In this document: positions 25,061-32,558 of the stretch, piece after piece
How positions within the stretch are numbered: position 1 is the first letter of the stretch
Layout: each line of letters opens with the position of its first letter
NCBI GenBank assembly: GCA_030693515.1
Contig: JAUYAK010000093.1
Coordinates: 62,001 to 126,000 of the forward strand
Reading direction: 5' to 3'
From: Opitutaceae bacterium
GTDB taxonomy: Bacteria; Verrucomicrobiota; Verrucomicrobiia; Opitutales; Opitutaceae
Length of the DNA stretch: 64,000 nucleotides
Translations under genes and position numbers: made by a program
Notes under the pieces: generated by a model
Seen by the model: only the letters and a program-made list of their open reading frames with translations
Database searches by the model: none
What the model was told of the DNA's origin: nothing

Positions 25061-25918
25061 ATGAACCGGAGCCTCGTCACCTGCTTCGTGGTCGCGTGCA
25101 TGGCCGTCGCACTCCGCGCCGGGCCCAAAGAGGACGCGATCATCGCGATCATGCGGCTCTCCGAGGCGGCCAACTACAGCTGGACCGCCACAGTGGCCGA
25201 CGACGCGCGCACCTACGACATCGAAGGTCGCACCCTGCGCGGCGGATTTACCCGAGTGAAGATGCCGCTGATCACCGCGGTGCGCCGCAAGCTCGGGCGC
25301 AGCGCAACCGACACCCAGGCGGAGCTCATTTTCCGTGGGAACGTCGAGTGTGTCGTCCTGACTGAAAATGGTTGGGTGCGGCCGGCCGACCTGCCTGAAC
25401 CGATCGGAGACGAGAGCGATTTCAGCCATCCCGCGGGTGCCACCGGCCCGGCGTCGATCCCGCGCCCTCGCGGTGGCGCGATCATGCGCCCGTCCCTGCC
25501 ACCGGGCCCCGGCGCACCGCGCAAACGCACGGAACGCCCGACCGCCTACAGCAACCTCCAGCTTGCCATCAGCCACCCGCACGAGGATCTCGGCGTGATT
25601 TTGAGCGGCCACGCCGACTTCAATCTCGAGGCAGACCTCGTGAGCGGAACATTGAGCGAGCTGGCCGCGCTCCTCTTGCTCGTGCGCGACGGGCAGGGGG
25701 AAATCACGCCGTTGCGTGCCGAAGGTTCCTTCCGGGTGTGGCTGGGCGGCGGGATGGTCACCAAATATCAGGTGCAATTGCAGGGACTCCTGCGAGTGAA
25801 GACCCGCGCCGGCACGCGGGAAATCGCGGTGCAACAGAGCACGGTCACTCAGATCAAGCAGGTTGGCACGACCAAGGTCGAGGTGCCCGACGAGGCCCGG
25901 TTCAATTTCCCACCCTGA
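25061..25918 (+). CDS. Secreted protein of unknown function, paralogue of 22116-22922
   Basis: 285 residues, signal peptide MNRSLVTCFVVACMAVALRA. The region after it (AIIAIMRLSEAANYSWTATV) and the end (VTQIKQVGTTKVEVPDEARF) match the layout of the protein at 22116. A Pro/Arg-rich insert lies at about 125-165. Strand-rich segments such as SNLQLAISHPHEDLGVILSG and GSFRVWLGGGMVTKYQVQLQ suggest an all-beta fold. No enzyme motif is visible. The gene follows the ThuA-like gene by 66 bp on the same strand, so they may share a transcript, and it converges on the antiporter gene. Function unknown. Confidence 0.55.
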   Translation: MNRSLVTCFVVACMAVALRAGPKEDAIIAIMRLSEAANYSWTATVADDARTYDIEGRTLRGGFTRVKMPLITAVRRKLGRSATDTQAELIFRGNVECVVLTENGWVRPADLPEPIGDESDFSHPAGATGPASIPRPRGGAIMRPSLPPGPGAPRKRTERPTAYSNLQLAISHPHEDLGVILSGHADFNLEADLVSGTLSELAALLLLVRDGQGEITPLRAEGSFRVWLGGGMVTKYQVQLQGLLRVKTRAGTREIAVQQSTVTQIKQVGTTKVEVPDEARFNFPP

Positions 25919-25959
25919 CGGAGCGGTTTGGCCGCGTTTCGCGACCGAATGAGTGGCCC

Positions 25960-27480
25960 TCAGAGCACCATGAACGAGAATGCCACGATGAGCGTGGGCA
26001 GCAGGGCGCCGAGCAAGAGCCCGAGCGGCGACACGCCGTCGGGAAAGAAACGCTGCAGGATGGACTGGCCGGCGGGATTCGGCGCATTGGCGATGACGGT
26101 GAGCCCGCCGCCAGTGACAGCACCGGAGACGACCGCAAACTTCAGCTCCTCGCTGAACCCGGGCACGAGGGTCGCGAGGTAGGTGATGAGCGCGTTATCA
26201 TTGAAGGCGGTAAGGACGATCGCACCCACGAAGAGCGGGACCTCCCCGAGGCTGCCCAGCACCGGTTGAATCCACCAGCCCTGCAGCCCACCGTGAATCA
26301 CGAGGCCCGCGAGAAAAAATCCGACGAGCAGCGGCGACTTGAGTTCGACGCGGCTCTGGTGGTGCGCGGTCGCCTGGGCAAAGGCTAGGAAGAATAGAAA
26401 CCCGCCGACAAACATCACCGGGTGATGCGCCATCCAGACGGTAAACCCGAGAAACAGAAGATGGACGAACGTGACCCACCATGGCACGCGATCCTCGGTC
26501 GCGGCGGCGTCAACCGGCTTGGCCTTCATGGCCAAAAGCTCCCGGCGGAACATCAGGAGATAGGCGGCGTTGGCGAGCACGATGCCGGTGACCGCGTGCC
26601 AGCCGAAGTGCGTAAGCATGTATTTCATGTCCCACCCCCACGCGGCCGCCACCATGAGCACGGGCGGAGCGGCGAAATGCGTAAGCGTTCCGCCGATGGA
26701 AATATTGACGAAGAGCAGCCCGATTGTGGCGTATTTGAGCCGGGGCGTGGGGTTGAGCGCAAAGAACTGCTTGGCGAGTAACAACGCAGCAATCGTCATG
26801 GCCGCGGGCTCGGTGATTAAAGAACCGAGCAGTGGCGCGATGGTGAGAATCGAGAGCCACCACGCCACGGGCCGGCCGCCGCCGAGCTGCGCCACGGCCC
26901 GCATGCAACGCTCGGCGAGCCGCAACACCGGCCGCGTCGAGGCCAGCGCCATGATGATCACGACGAACATGGGCTCGGTGTAGTTCACTTTGTCGGCGAT
27001 GTAGTGAATCGCGGTGTCAGTGCCCTTGAACCACACGATCGCACCCGCCAGCGCCAGAACCCAGATCCCGAAGATGGCTTCAATTTCACCGAAAAAATGG
27101 AGGGTCTGCCCCCAAAAGCTCACTTCATCCGGCTGCCCGTCCTCATTCCGATCGGAGGCGCGGGGCGGAAGCTTGCGGCGTGCGAGATGGCGCTCTTCGA
27201 CGACATGGGCCCAGTGGCGAATCCTGGCGGAGACAAAGGTGTGGAGGATGGCCAGCAGGAAGATGAGACTCGCGATGAGATTGAAAGGCTCGATGCGCGC
27301 GCGCCCCGCCAAGGTGGCCCCGAGGTCAGCGGACTGCACGGTGTCGTAGTCCGATAGCGGTCGGGGAAACTCCGGCAGATCGGCCGGCGCAGCCGCGCCG
27401 AAGGCCGACACCACTCCGAGCACAAGGAGGAGAAAGCCGCGGGTTGCGAGTCGCCGCGGCCAGGAAAATGCCATGAACAT
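25960..27480 (-). CDS. Putative Na+/H+ antiporter (PF07399-type)
   Basis: About 506 residues from ATG 27480 (a second ATG at 27474 is equally possible); the frame to 27531 lacks a signal-like start. It has an N-terminal signal or first helix (RGFLLLVLGVVSAFG) and about ten further hydrophobic segments. Examples are IASLIFLLAILHTFVSA, MFVVIIMALASTRPVL, SLITEPAAMTIAALLLA and VLTAFNDNALITYLATLVPG. The last has the polar Asn-Asp-Asn stretch expected in ion-translocating helices of this transporter superfamily. A charged loop with NEDGQPDEVSFW follows the second helix. It would exchange sodium for protons across the inner membrane. It is convergent with 25061 and is followed upstream by the DUF1015 gene, 71 bp away, which is read toward it. 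Confidence 0.8.
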   Translation of the reverse strand: MFMAFSWPRRLATRGFLLLVLGVVSAFGAAAPADLPEFPRPLSDYDTVQSADLGATLAGRARIEPFNLIASLIFLLAILHTFVSARIRHWAHVVEERHLARRKLPPRASDRNEDGQPDEVSFWGQTLHFFGEIEAIFGIWVLALAGAIVWFKGTDTAIHYIADKVNYTEPMFVVIIMALASTRPVLRLAERCMRAVAQLGGGRPVAWWLSILTIAPLLGSLITEPAAMTIAALLLAKQFFALNPTPRLKYATIGLLFVNISIGGTLTHFAAPPVLMVAAAWGWDMKYMLTHFGWHAVTGIVLANAAYLLMFRRELLAMKAKPVDAAATEDRVPWWVTFVHLLFLGFTVWMAHHPVMFVGGFLFFLAFAQATAHHQSRVELKSPLLVGFFLAGLVIHGGLQGWWIQPVLGSLGEVPLFVGAIVLTAFNDNALITYLATLVPGFSEELKFAVVSGAVTGGGLTVIANAPNPAGQSILQRFFPDGVSPLGLLLGALLPTLIVAFSFMVL

Positions 27481-27551
27481 CCCGCCAGCAAACGCTTCGG
27501 GGCGCACGGGGCAAGCAAGCGCCGGCGCCACGAAACGTTTTCCTCCGCCGG

Positions 27552-28766
27552 TCAGAACGTGTGCACCACGAGGCCCGAGCGGAGCTTGGGCTCAAACCAC
27601 GTGCTCTTGGGCGGCATGATCTGGCCGGCGTCGGCGATATCCATGAGTTGCGTGAGCGTCACCGGGAACATTGAGAACGCCACGCCGCCGTCGGCATCGA
27701 CGCGTTTCACGAGTTCGCCAGGGCCCCGGATACCGCCGACGAAATCGATCCGCTTGCTGGTCCGCACGTCGGCGATGCCGAGCACGGGCCCGAGCAGCTT
27801 ATCCTGCAGCACGCTGACATCGAGACGGGAGACGGGATCAGCGCTGACCTCGGCCACACACCGCAGCCCATACCATTTGCCATCAAGATACATGCTCACA
27901 TCGCCGAGGGCCGCGGGCGATGGCGCGGCGTTTTCGCGCAGGCCGAAGAGTGTCTTCACCTTCGCGAGCAACTCGGCCGGCGAGAGCCCGTTGAGGTCAG
28001 TCACGATGCGGTTGTAGGGGAGAATTTTGAGTTCGCTCGAGGGAAAGAGCACGCAGAGGAACCAATTGTAATCCTCGTTGCCCGTGTGGCGGGAATTGCG
28101 CTCGCGGCGGAGCCGAGCGACGCGCGCCGCGCTGGCGGCGCGATGATGGCCGTCGGCAATATAGGTCACGGGCACGGCAGCAAAAGCCTGCACCCATTCG
28201 GCGCCACCGGCGATGCGCCATACCGTGTGGCGGATCCCATCGGGAGCGGTGAAATCATGCAGGGGCTTCTCCTTCGTCTTTGCATTCACCAACGCCGTCA
28301 CCGGCGCGTGATCGCGATAGGTCAGAAAAACCGGGCCGGTGTCGGCGCTTAGGGTGTCGATGAGCTTGGTGCGATCGTCCTCCTTGTCCCTCCGGGTCTT
28401 CTCATGCTTTTTGATGAGTTCGCGATCGTAGTCATCGACGTGGCAGCCAGCGATGAGCCCCCGCTGCACGTGGGCCCCCATCTGCTGCTGATACACGTAG
28501 AGGCACGGCTCGGTCTCGCGGACGAGCACGCCCTTTTTTTGGAGCGCAAGGAAGTTGTCCCGCGCCCGAGCATAGACGATGTCGCTGTAGGGATCGGTGT
28601 TCGGCGGCAGCCCGATCTCCGCGCGATCGACGTGCAACAGGCTGTCGGGCTTGCCCGCGGCGAGCGCGGCAGCCTCGGCGGTGTTGACGACGTCATAGGG
28701 CACACAGGCCACCTCGGACGCGGCTGCGGGCGTGGGAACAAGACCTTGAAACGGATGGATGCGCAT
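27552..28766 (-). CDS. DUF1015 family protein
   Basis: 404 residues from ATG 28766 (MRIHPFQGLVPTPAAAS). Motifs of the family are clear: CVPYDVVNTAEA, PDSLLHVDRAEI, LYVYQQQM, HEKTRRDKEDDRTKL, VTYIADGHHRAASAARV and LLGPVLGIADVRTSKRIDFV. The His-rich ADGHHRAAS block resembles a ParB/Srx-like nucleotide-binding loop. The family is widespread, often beside serine-biosynthesis genes, and its reaction is not settled. Neither serA nor serC is next to it here. It is read toward the antiporter gene with 71 bp between. The terminator at 28866-28895 isolates it from the ribosomal genes upstream. Confidence 0.85.
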   Translation of the reverse strand: MRIHPFQGLVPTPAAASEVACVPYDVVNTAEAAALAAGKPDSLLHVDRAEIGLPPNTDPYSDIVYARARDNFLALQKKGVLVRETEPCLYVYQQQMGAHVQRGLIAGCHVDDYDRELIKKHEKTRRDKEDDRTKLIDTLSADTGPVFLTYRDHAPVTALVNAKTKEKPLHDFTAPDGIRHTVWRIAGGAEWVQAFAAVPVTYIADGHHRAASAARVARLRRERNSRHTGNEDYNWFLCVLFPSSELKILPYNRIVTDLNGLSPAELLAKVKTLFGLRENAAPSPAALGDVSMYLDGKWYGLRCVAEVSADPVSRLDVSVLQDKLLGPVLGIADVRTSKRIDFVGGIRGPGELVKRVDADGGVAFSMFPVTLTQLMDIADAGQIMPPKSTWFEPKLRSGLVVHTF

Positions 28767-28865
28767 GAAAGGAAAAGGACACGCAGCGTTGCGCACGGAA
28801 CCCGTGGAAGACACGGAAAAAATCCGCCACGCACACGAATCCATGCCGCCGGCGACCGCTAGGCA

Positions 28866-28895
28866 CAAAAAAAGCCCGCCACAGTGGGCGGGCTT
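28866..28895 (-). terminator. Rho-independent terminator after rpmE
   Basis: On the minus strand, stem AAGCCCGCC with GGCGGGCTT (28872-28895), 6-nt loop, followed by a run of seven T (28866-28872 region). It is 31 bp past the rpmE stop. Confidence 0.9.
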
Positions 28896-28926
28896 GAGGG
28901 AAGTGGTCCGGTAAGGCGCGCTGCGC

Positions 28927-29184
28927 TTACTTCTTGGCGCCGGTGCCGCGCTTGAACTTCGAGGTGAACTTCTCGACGCGACCCGCGGTGTCGACGAGGC
29001 GCTTCTCGCCCGTGTAGGCGGGATGCGAGTCCATCGTCACGTCGCGGACGATGACGGAATACTCCTGACCATCGATCTGCTCCTTGCGGGCGGACTTCAT
29101 GGTGGACTTGGTGAGGAAACGACGGCCGGTTCCAATATCGAGGAAGCAGACGTTGTTGAGGATGGGATGACCTTCGGCTTTCAT
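28927..29184 (-). CDS. rpmE: 50S ribosomal protein L31, type B
   Basis: 85 residues, starting MKAEGHPILNNVCFLDIGTG, with TMDSHPAYTGEKRLVDTAGR in the conserved C-terminal half. It lacks the CxxC zinc pair of type A L31, so it is the zinc-independent type B form. It binds the large subunit near the central protuberance and bridges to the 30S. It starts 15 bp after the rpmJ stop, so the two form an operon, closed by a strong terminator. Confidence 0.96.
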   Translation of the reverse strand: MKAEGHPILNNVCFLDIGTGRRFLTKSTMKSARKEQIDGQEYSVIVRDVTMDSHPAYTGEKRLVDTAGRVEKFTSKFKRGTGAKK

Positions 29185-29199
29185 CGCGATAGAAGAGGG

Positions 29200-29325
29200 T
29201 TAGCCTTGGCGCGCCTTGTAACGCGGCTCGACCTTGTTGATGACGTAAATACGGCCCTTGCGACGGACGACCTGGCAGGCCGGGTGACGCTTCTTGGCCG
29301 ACTTGATGGAGGAAACAACTTTCAT
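29200..29325 (-). CDS. rpmJ: 50S ribosomal protein L36, type B
   Basis: 41 residues, too short for many ORF callers. Translation of the minus strand from ATG 29325 gives [20 protein letters not shown] and then [20 protein letters not shown] before the last Gly and TAA at 29200-29202. This matches the type B L36 (YkgO-like), which keeps only one Cys of the zinc set. It is 15 bp upstream of rpmE. In Enterobacteria such type B L31/L36 pairs are Zur-controlled, but no Zur box is apparent here. The 54 bp upstream end at the transposon's target duplication, so native promoter sequence may have been separated from the gene. Confidence 0.95.
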   Translation of the reverse strand: MKVVSSIKSAKKRHPACQVVRRKGRIYVINKVEPRYKARQG

Positions 29326-29371
29326 AAAAGGCCGCAAAGCATCGGTCGCGGATGGCACTGTCAACGGAATA

Positions 29372-29379
29372 GTTGGTTG
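29372..29379 (+). repeat. Target-site duplication, left copy (GTTGGTTG)
   Basis: 8-bp direct repeat abutting the left inverted repeat of the transposon; the identical octamer is at 32581-32588 on the other side. IS1-family elements make duplications of about 8-9 bp. Confidence 0.9.
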
Positions 29380-29401
29380 GGCACTGTCTCATTTTGAATT
29401 T
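29380..29401 (+). repeat. Left terminal inverted repeat of the transposon
   Basis: 22 bp beginning GGCACTGTCTCATTTT, an exact reverse complement of 32559-32580. It contains the stop codon of the transposase (TGA at 29391-29389, minus strand), so the last residues GNSK are encoded within or at its edge. Confidence 0.92.
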
Positions 29402-30270
29402 CCTTTCTTGTAAGGGCCTCGTTTGGCGGGAGCCGGGGATGCGGCGTCAATCAGGCCAACAATGTCAGTCATCGACCAAAGCCGATTCGAGAGACCGGCG
29501 GCCATGGCCGGAGCCATGCGCACGGCGCTGTTGATCCGAGCGAAGTTATACCAGACGGTGTAAAGCGCGATCATGTGGCAGTGGTTTTCCAGCTTCTTGC
29601 TGTGGCCGTTCGTCAGGCGCGTGAAGCGGCGCATGTGCATCCGAAACGATAGGTTGCTGCGCTCAACGTGAGACGTTGAAACGAGCGACGATTCGGGGTT
29701 GCCGCTAATGGTCTTTTTCTTCGCGCCAACGAACGGCGCGGGGCTGTAGCGGGCCTCTGGATTATCTGTCGGTGCGCCGTAGTGCTTCACTAATTGTGCG
29801 TAGTCAATTTGATCGCCGAAGGCTGATTCAACCGCAGTCAAATAGGGTTTGTGCCCGTCGGTGCTGAGCTGAACGCGCGTCGAAAGACGCGACTTCAAAT
29901 CCTCCATGAACTCCAAGGCGTAGGCGGCATCGCGGCCACCCACCAAGCACGAGACGATCAGCTTGCTCTCCATGTCGAGAGCGGTCCACGTCCACACGGA
30001 ACCCGCGCCTGCCGGGGCTGCCTTCGCATCGCCAAGATTCTTGTCCTTCGCGTAGCAGAACGACCAAATTTCGTCGGCCTGCACGTGCTTCGCCGGGACA
30101 TTGCGCACGTTCTTGTCGTGGTATTCCGCGCACGCCTTCCCCGCATCAACGAGAATCTTCGTGACGGTGTTGATCGAAACATCCGCCACCCGGCTGATAG
30201 CGCGCATGGATGAACCCTCGCAAAGCATGTTGAGGATTTGCGTGCGCTTTTCGAGCGGGAGCTTGTTCAT
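29389..30270 (-). CDS. IS1-family-like DDE transposase
   Basis: 293 residues. The N-terminal helix-turn-helix is EGSSMRAISRVADVSINTVT, which would bind the inverted repeats. A catalytic DDE triad is placed as Asp66 (VQADEIWSF), Asp138 (LSTDGHKPYL) and Glu203 (TSHVERSNLSFRMHMRR). The block RFTRLTNGHSKKLENH is characteristic of single-frame IS1-like transposases. Unlike classical IS1 there is no InsA/InsB frameshift: one frame encodes the whole protein. The C-terminus ends inside the left inverted repeat. It is read toward rpmJ-rpmE and ends 63 bp before rpmJ. A promoter with TTGACG and TTGAAT elements lies right before the start. Confidence 0.93.
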   Translation of the reverse strand: MNKLPLEKRTQILNMLCEGSSMRAISRVADVSINTVTKILVDAGKACAEYHDKNVRNVPAKHVQADEIWSFCYAKDKNLGDAKAAPAGAGSVWTWTALDMESKLIVSCLVGGRDAAYALEFMEDLKSRLSTRVQLSTDGHKPYLTAVESAFGDQIDYAQLVKHYGAPTDNPEARYSPAPFVGAKKKTISGNPESSLVSTSHVERSNLSFRMHMRRFTRLTNGHSKKLENHCHMIALYTVWYNFARINSAVRMAPAMAAGLSNRLWSMTDIVGLIDAASPAPAKRGPYKKGNSK

Positions 30271-30277
30271 GAGACAT

Positions 30278-30307
30278 ATTCAAACTGAACTCTTTTCTTA
30301 GCGTCAA
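30278..30307 (-). promoter_or_regulatory. Putative transposase promoter
   Basis: On the minus strand, -35 TTGACG (30307-30302) and -10 TTGAAT (30283-30278) with 18-bp spacing. The -10 is only 7 bp from the start codon, so the transcript would have a very short or no leader. Confidence 0.45.
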
Positions 30308-30317
30308 GCATAACACG

Positions 30318-30357
30318 AAAAAGAAAACGGCACCCGGTTGCAAAGCCGGGTGCCGTT
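30318..30357 (-). terminator. Terminator-like hairpin inside the transposon
   Basis: Perfect 12-bp stem AACGGCACCCGG (30327-30338) and CCGGGTGCCGTT (30346-30357), 7-nt loop. On the minus strand it is followed by TTCTTTTTCG, so it likely ends transcripts from the zinc-ribbon gene and upstream, separating them from the transposase. Confidence 0.75.
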
Positions 30358-30368
30358 GATCTAACTCG

Positions 30369-30527
30369 TCATGCGCTCATCAAGAACGGCATGAGCATCT
30401 GACCACAGGAGCCGTCCAAATGAATTGGAATGGGCTTCCCGGTGTGAACGATCTTCCCATTTTTCGTGCGCACGCACATGCGAAAAATGAGCCGACCGCC
30501 GCACTTCCGACAGGCGTAAATAGCCAT
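30369..30527 (-). CDS. Small zinc-ribbon-like passenger protein
   Basis: 52 residues from ATG 30527 (MAIYACRKCGGRLIFRMCVR). CRKCGG is a CxxC knuckle; further Cys at the end of RMC and in DGSCGQM could complete a metal site. A longer frame to 30599 exists, but ATG 30527 gives a compact zinc-ribbon start. It lies 11 bp before the terminator hairpin and 287 bp downstream of the DUF5343 gene. The role is unknown; a nucleic-acid-binding or assembly factor is possible. Small size lowers confidence. Confidence 0.5.
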   Translation of the reverse strand: MAIYACRKCGGRLIFRMCVRTKNGKIVHTGKPIPIHLDGSCGQMLMPFLMSA

Positions 30528-30662
30528 GGGAGTGAACGCTTCAATGAGTGGTAGCGTCCGACCTTGACGAGCAGTGGGACGTGGAACATTGTTCCACACA
30601 CAAACGAGCCTTTTTCTGCTCAGCTCCCTTCAACCGGACGCTTGCGGAAGAGAGTTCGCCTC

Positions 30663-30706
30663 CCACCCCGCAAGCCTCTCCGTCGAAAGTTTGGCTTACG
30701 GGGTGG
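30663..30706. repeat. 14-bp near-perfect inverted repeat in the transposon
   Basis: CCACCCCGCAAGCC (30663-30676) and GGCTTACGGGGTGG (30693-30706) pair at 13 of 14 positions around a 16-nt loop. There is no T-run on either strand, so it is not a clear terminator. It lies in the 287-bp gene-free stretch 30528-30814, which otherwise shows only the direct repeat ATTTAGTTA (near 30711 and 30757). Confidence 0.6.
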
Positions 30707-30814
30707 TTCCATTTAGTTAGAGCTGTTCACGGTCGGCGAAGGCCGTTTCCGCTCTTATTTAGTTAACATCGTAGTAGTGGTTACACCGAATCGTTGATCG
30801 GTTCGGGGAGATTA

Positions 30815-31531
30815 TCACTCATCGGCTTCTTCCCAACCCACGAACAAAGTGACCTCCATCCATTTTTGGAGACGACGAATTTCTTTGTCCGTCATATCAA
30901 GCGGAGCGGTTATTCTGACACTGCGAGTCCCTTCTTTGTCCAGCGGCACAACGTGCGACTTCATGCCGCCCTGAAATTCGCTAGGGTCGTCCGCGTCGCC
31001 GTCGTCGCTGGCCGCGCTCGAACTCGGGCGGCGGCGGCGAGGCCGCTGAGGAGCGGCTCCATTCCCGGCGGCCTTATTCTTCGCGCTCTTGACGTGAGGA
31101 CTGATTTTGATCCCTGCGGCGTCGGCCATCATAACAAAGAAGGTGAGTCCCTTACGGATCGTCTCACCGCCCAATCCCGCAGCTCGAAAAGCCTCCTGAA
31201 GCTGGCCGTCTGTAGCAGTCTCCAGATTGAGACCGTTGCTAAAAATAAAAGGGTAAGACCGCCGAGCGAGATCGGCGTATTGCTTCGTTTCGGTCTCTGG
31301 GTGCTCAACCAAGTTAACGAGTGCCGGCGTCGGCGTTCCGTTCTCCTGGATCAGTCCAAAATATTTCAGGGTCAGCATCAAACTCGACTGCGTCGCGCCT
31401 GATTGGCCTGCCATTACAGTCCGGTCGATGCGGGCAGGCAGTCCGGCCTGCCGAAAACCGTTGATGAAGTTCTGGAATGTTTTGAACGCCAAGTAGGGCG
31501 GATTCGGTGTTTTTGTGGTTGTTTCTTCCAT
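30815..31531 (-). CDS. DUF5343-like passenger protein
   Basis: 238 residues from ATG 31531 (MEETTTKTPNPPYLAFKTFQ). The region AFKTFQNFINGFRQAGLPAR ... DRTVMAGQSGATQSSLMLTL ... GLIQENGTPTPAL fits the DUF5343 winged-helix-like pattern seen in many mobile-element proteins. A low-complexity Arg/Ser/Asp linker (PQRPRRRRPSSSAASDDGDA) follows, then a short C-terminal beta-rich tail with LDMTDKEIRRLQKWMEVTLF. No catalytic motif is visible. It is divergent from the small plus-strand gene, and the region between holds a cluster of GGAATA repeats that could be its operators. Confidence 0.7.
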   Translation of the reverse strand: MEETTTKTPNPPYLAFKTFQNFINGFRQAGLPARIDRTVMAGQSGATQSSLMLTLKYFGLIQENGTPTPALVNLVEHPETETKQYADLARRSYPFIFSNGLNLETATDGQLQEAFRAAGLGGETIRKGLTFFVMMADAAGIKISPHVKSAKNKAAGNGAAPQRPRRRRPSSSAASDDGDADDPSEFQGGMKSHVVPLDKEGTRSVRITAPLDMTDKEIRRLQKWMEVTLFVGWEEADE

Positions 31532-31543
31532 ATGTGAAATCGG

Positions 31544-31687
31544 TTTATTCCGCGACAATGGCTGGATTTATTCCGCGGTCAATACGTAAGTGGAATATTC
31601 CTCTTGGAATAAATGCCATGGAATTAACGGGAATGAGGTCAACTATTCCTCGAATGGATTGCGCGGGATTATGTGTAGCGGAATAAA
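31544..31687. repeat. Cluster of TTTATTCCGC / GGAATAAA motifs
   Basis: Between divergent passenger genes. TTTATTCCGCG occurs twice in direct orientation (31544-31554 and 31567-31577, 23 bp apart). GGAATATTCC is a palindrome (31592-31601). Inverted GGAATAAA copies are at 31606-31613 and 31680-31687. The density suggests operator or iteron-like binding sites in the promoter of the DUF5343 gene. Confidence 0.6.
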
Positions 31688-31710
31688 TGAGGTTGACGTA
31701 TCATTGCGTA

Positions 31711-31953
31711 ATGAACTCACACCTTGTTATTGTAAGGGATTTTACGGGTCGCTCCCGTGTTCTTGAAGTGTGTAATTCCACGGCAGATTCCGTGTTCGTT
31801 ACATCACAATCAAACGCGAAACTGCTCAAAAATGGAGATTCGACAGTCCCACCGATTTGGTTCCCTCGCGCCGACGTGTTCACTTACGAAGGAAAGCATC
31901 CTCCTGAAAGGCCAAATTGGACCCAAATGCTGCCTTGGATAGAATCAGACTAA
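31711..31953 (+). CDS. Small hypothetical passenger protein
   Basis: 80 residues from ATG 31711 (MNSHLVIVRDFTGRSRVLEV). It has alternating strand-like segments (SVFVTSQSNAKLLK) and ends PNWTQMLPWIESD. No family recognised. It is the only plus-strand ORF of the transposon and overlaps the stop of the convergent small basic gene by 4 bp. AT-rich codon use fits the transposon rather than the host. It could be spurious. Confidence 0.4.
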   Translation: MNSHLVIVRDFTGRSRVLEVCNSTADSVFVTSQSNAKLLKNGDSTVPPIWFPRADVFTYEGKHPPERPNWTQMLPWIESD

Positions 31954-32180
31954 ACCCAGCGAGCCTTAGCGGCCTTCTTCGCGATTTGTGAACGGGCTTT
32001 CTTACTAAGGCTTTGAGCGCGAGCTTTCCCACCTAATCGACCCAATGCAGCCGCCGCTTGGTTTTTCCCGTCAACCGGCGGCGTGCTTTCCTCAATCTGT
32101 CCCGTCGCGATCTGCATCACGCGAACGGCGTTGCTCGCTACGTCGGCGACGCGCTTCTGTCCTTTGGGTCCGGTTGGCAT
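31950..32180 (-). CDS. Small basic passenger protein (GKNxAAxALGRLGGKARA type)
   Basis: 76 residues from ATG 32180 (MPTGPKGQKRVADVASNAVR). The second half, GKNQAAAALGRLGGKARAQS and the basic tail KKARSQIAKKAAKARWV, is a recurrent motif of short proteins found on plasmids and mobile elements. It is sometimes labelled RNA-binding or histone-like. The pattern suggests two amphipathic helices with a Lys/Arg face for nucleic acids. An upstream ATG at 32207 would add nine residues. It follows the 107-residue ORF by 13 bp, so the two may be translated together. Confidence 0.6.
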   Translation of the reverse strand: MPTGPKGQKRVADVASNAVRVMQIATGQIEESTPPVDGKNQAAAALGRLGGKARAQSLSKKARSQIAKKAAKARWV

Positions 32181-32193
32181 TTCGTGGCGATGC

Positions 32194-32517
32194 TTAGCGG
32201 CAAGCATGGTGTAAATCCAGCCTTTTCGTTTCCTCGCGCCATGTCGGCGAGGCCCACTTGTCGGCAATGCGCGTCAACGCAGAGATGCCCGTGCGATGCT
32301 TCGTGCGCGGAGCATTGGATTTCGCGGCATCCGGCTTTGCGACCCATTCCTTCCGCCGATCTGGCTCGTGTAGCGCGATGCCGTAAACGCTAGAGCGCCA
32401 CGGCTGCGGGCTGGGTCTTGCGACACGCTTGTGCTTCGGACTTGGCGCGGGAGTGGAGGCTGGGAAAAGTGCTTTGAATCGCGCCTTCAAAAGCGCAGCC
32501 CGTTCCGTGGGGTTCAT
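32194..32517 (-). CDS. Hypothetical passenger protein near the right transposon end
   Basis: 107 residues from ATG 32517 (MNPTERAALLKARFKALFPA); an upstream ATG at 32547 is also in frame. The first helix is amphipathic, followed by a Pro/Lys-rich stretch and HRTGISALTRIADKWASPTW. No family recognised. It lies 42 bp from the right inverted repeat and 13 bp before the small basic gene on the same strand. Plausible as a leader gene of a two-gene passenger unit, but it could be a non-coding open frame. Confidence 0.4.
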   Translation of the reverse strand: MNPTERAALLKARFKALFPASTPAPSPKHKRVARPSPQPWRSSVYGIALHEPDRRKEWVAKPDAAKSNAPRTKHRTGISALTRIADKWASPTWREETKRLDLHHACR

Positions 32518-32558
32518 CGCCCGCGGGTTTCGCTTTATCCAGCGCACTGGACAACCGA

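Noticed and set aside
29354-29362. Extra GGCACTGTC near the left transposon end
   Set aside because: Only 9 bp of the 22-bp end match. It could be a target preference or chance, not a second transposon end.
30548-30766. 72-codon plus-strand ORF in the transposon
   Set aside because: No family, poor start context and it spans the large inverted repeat; composition looks non-coding.
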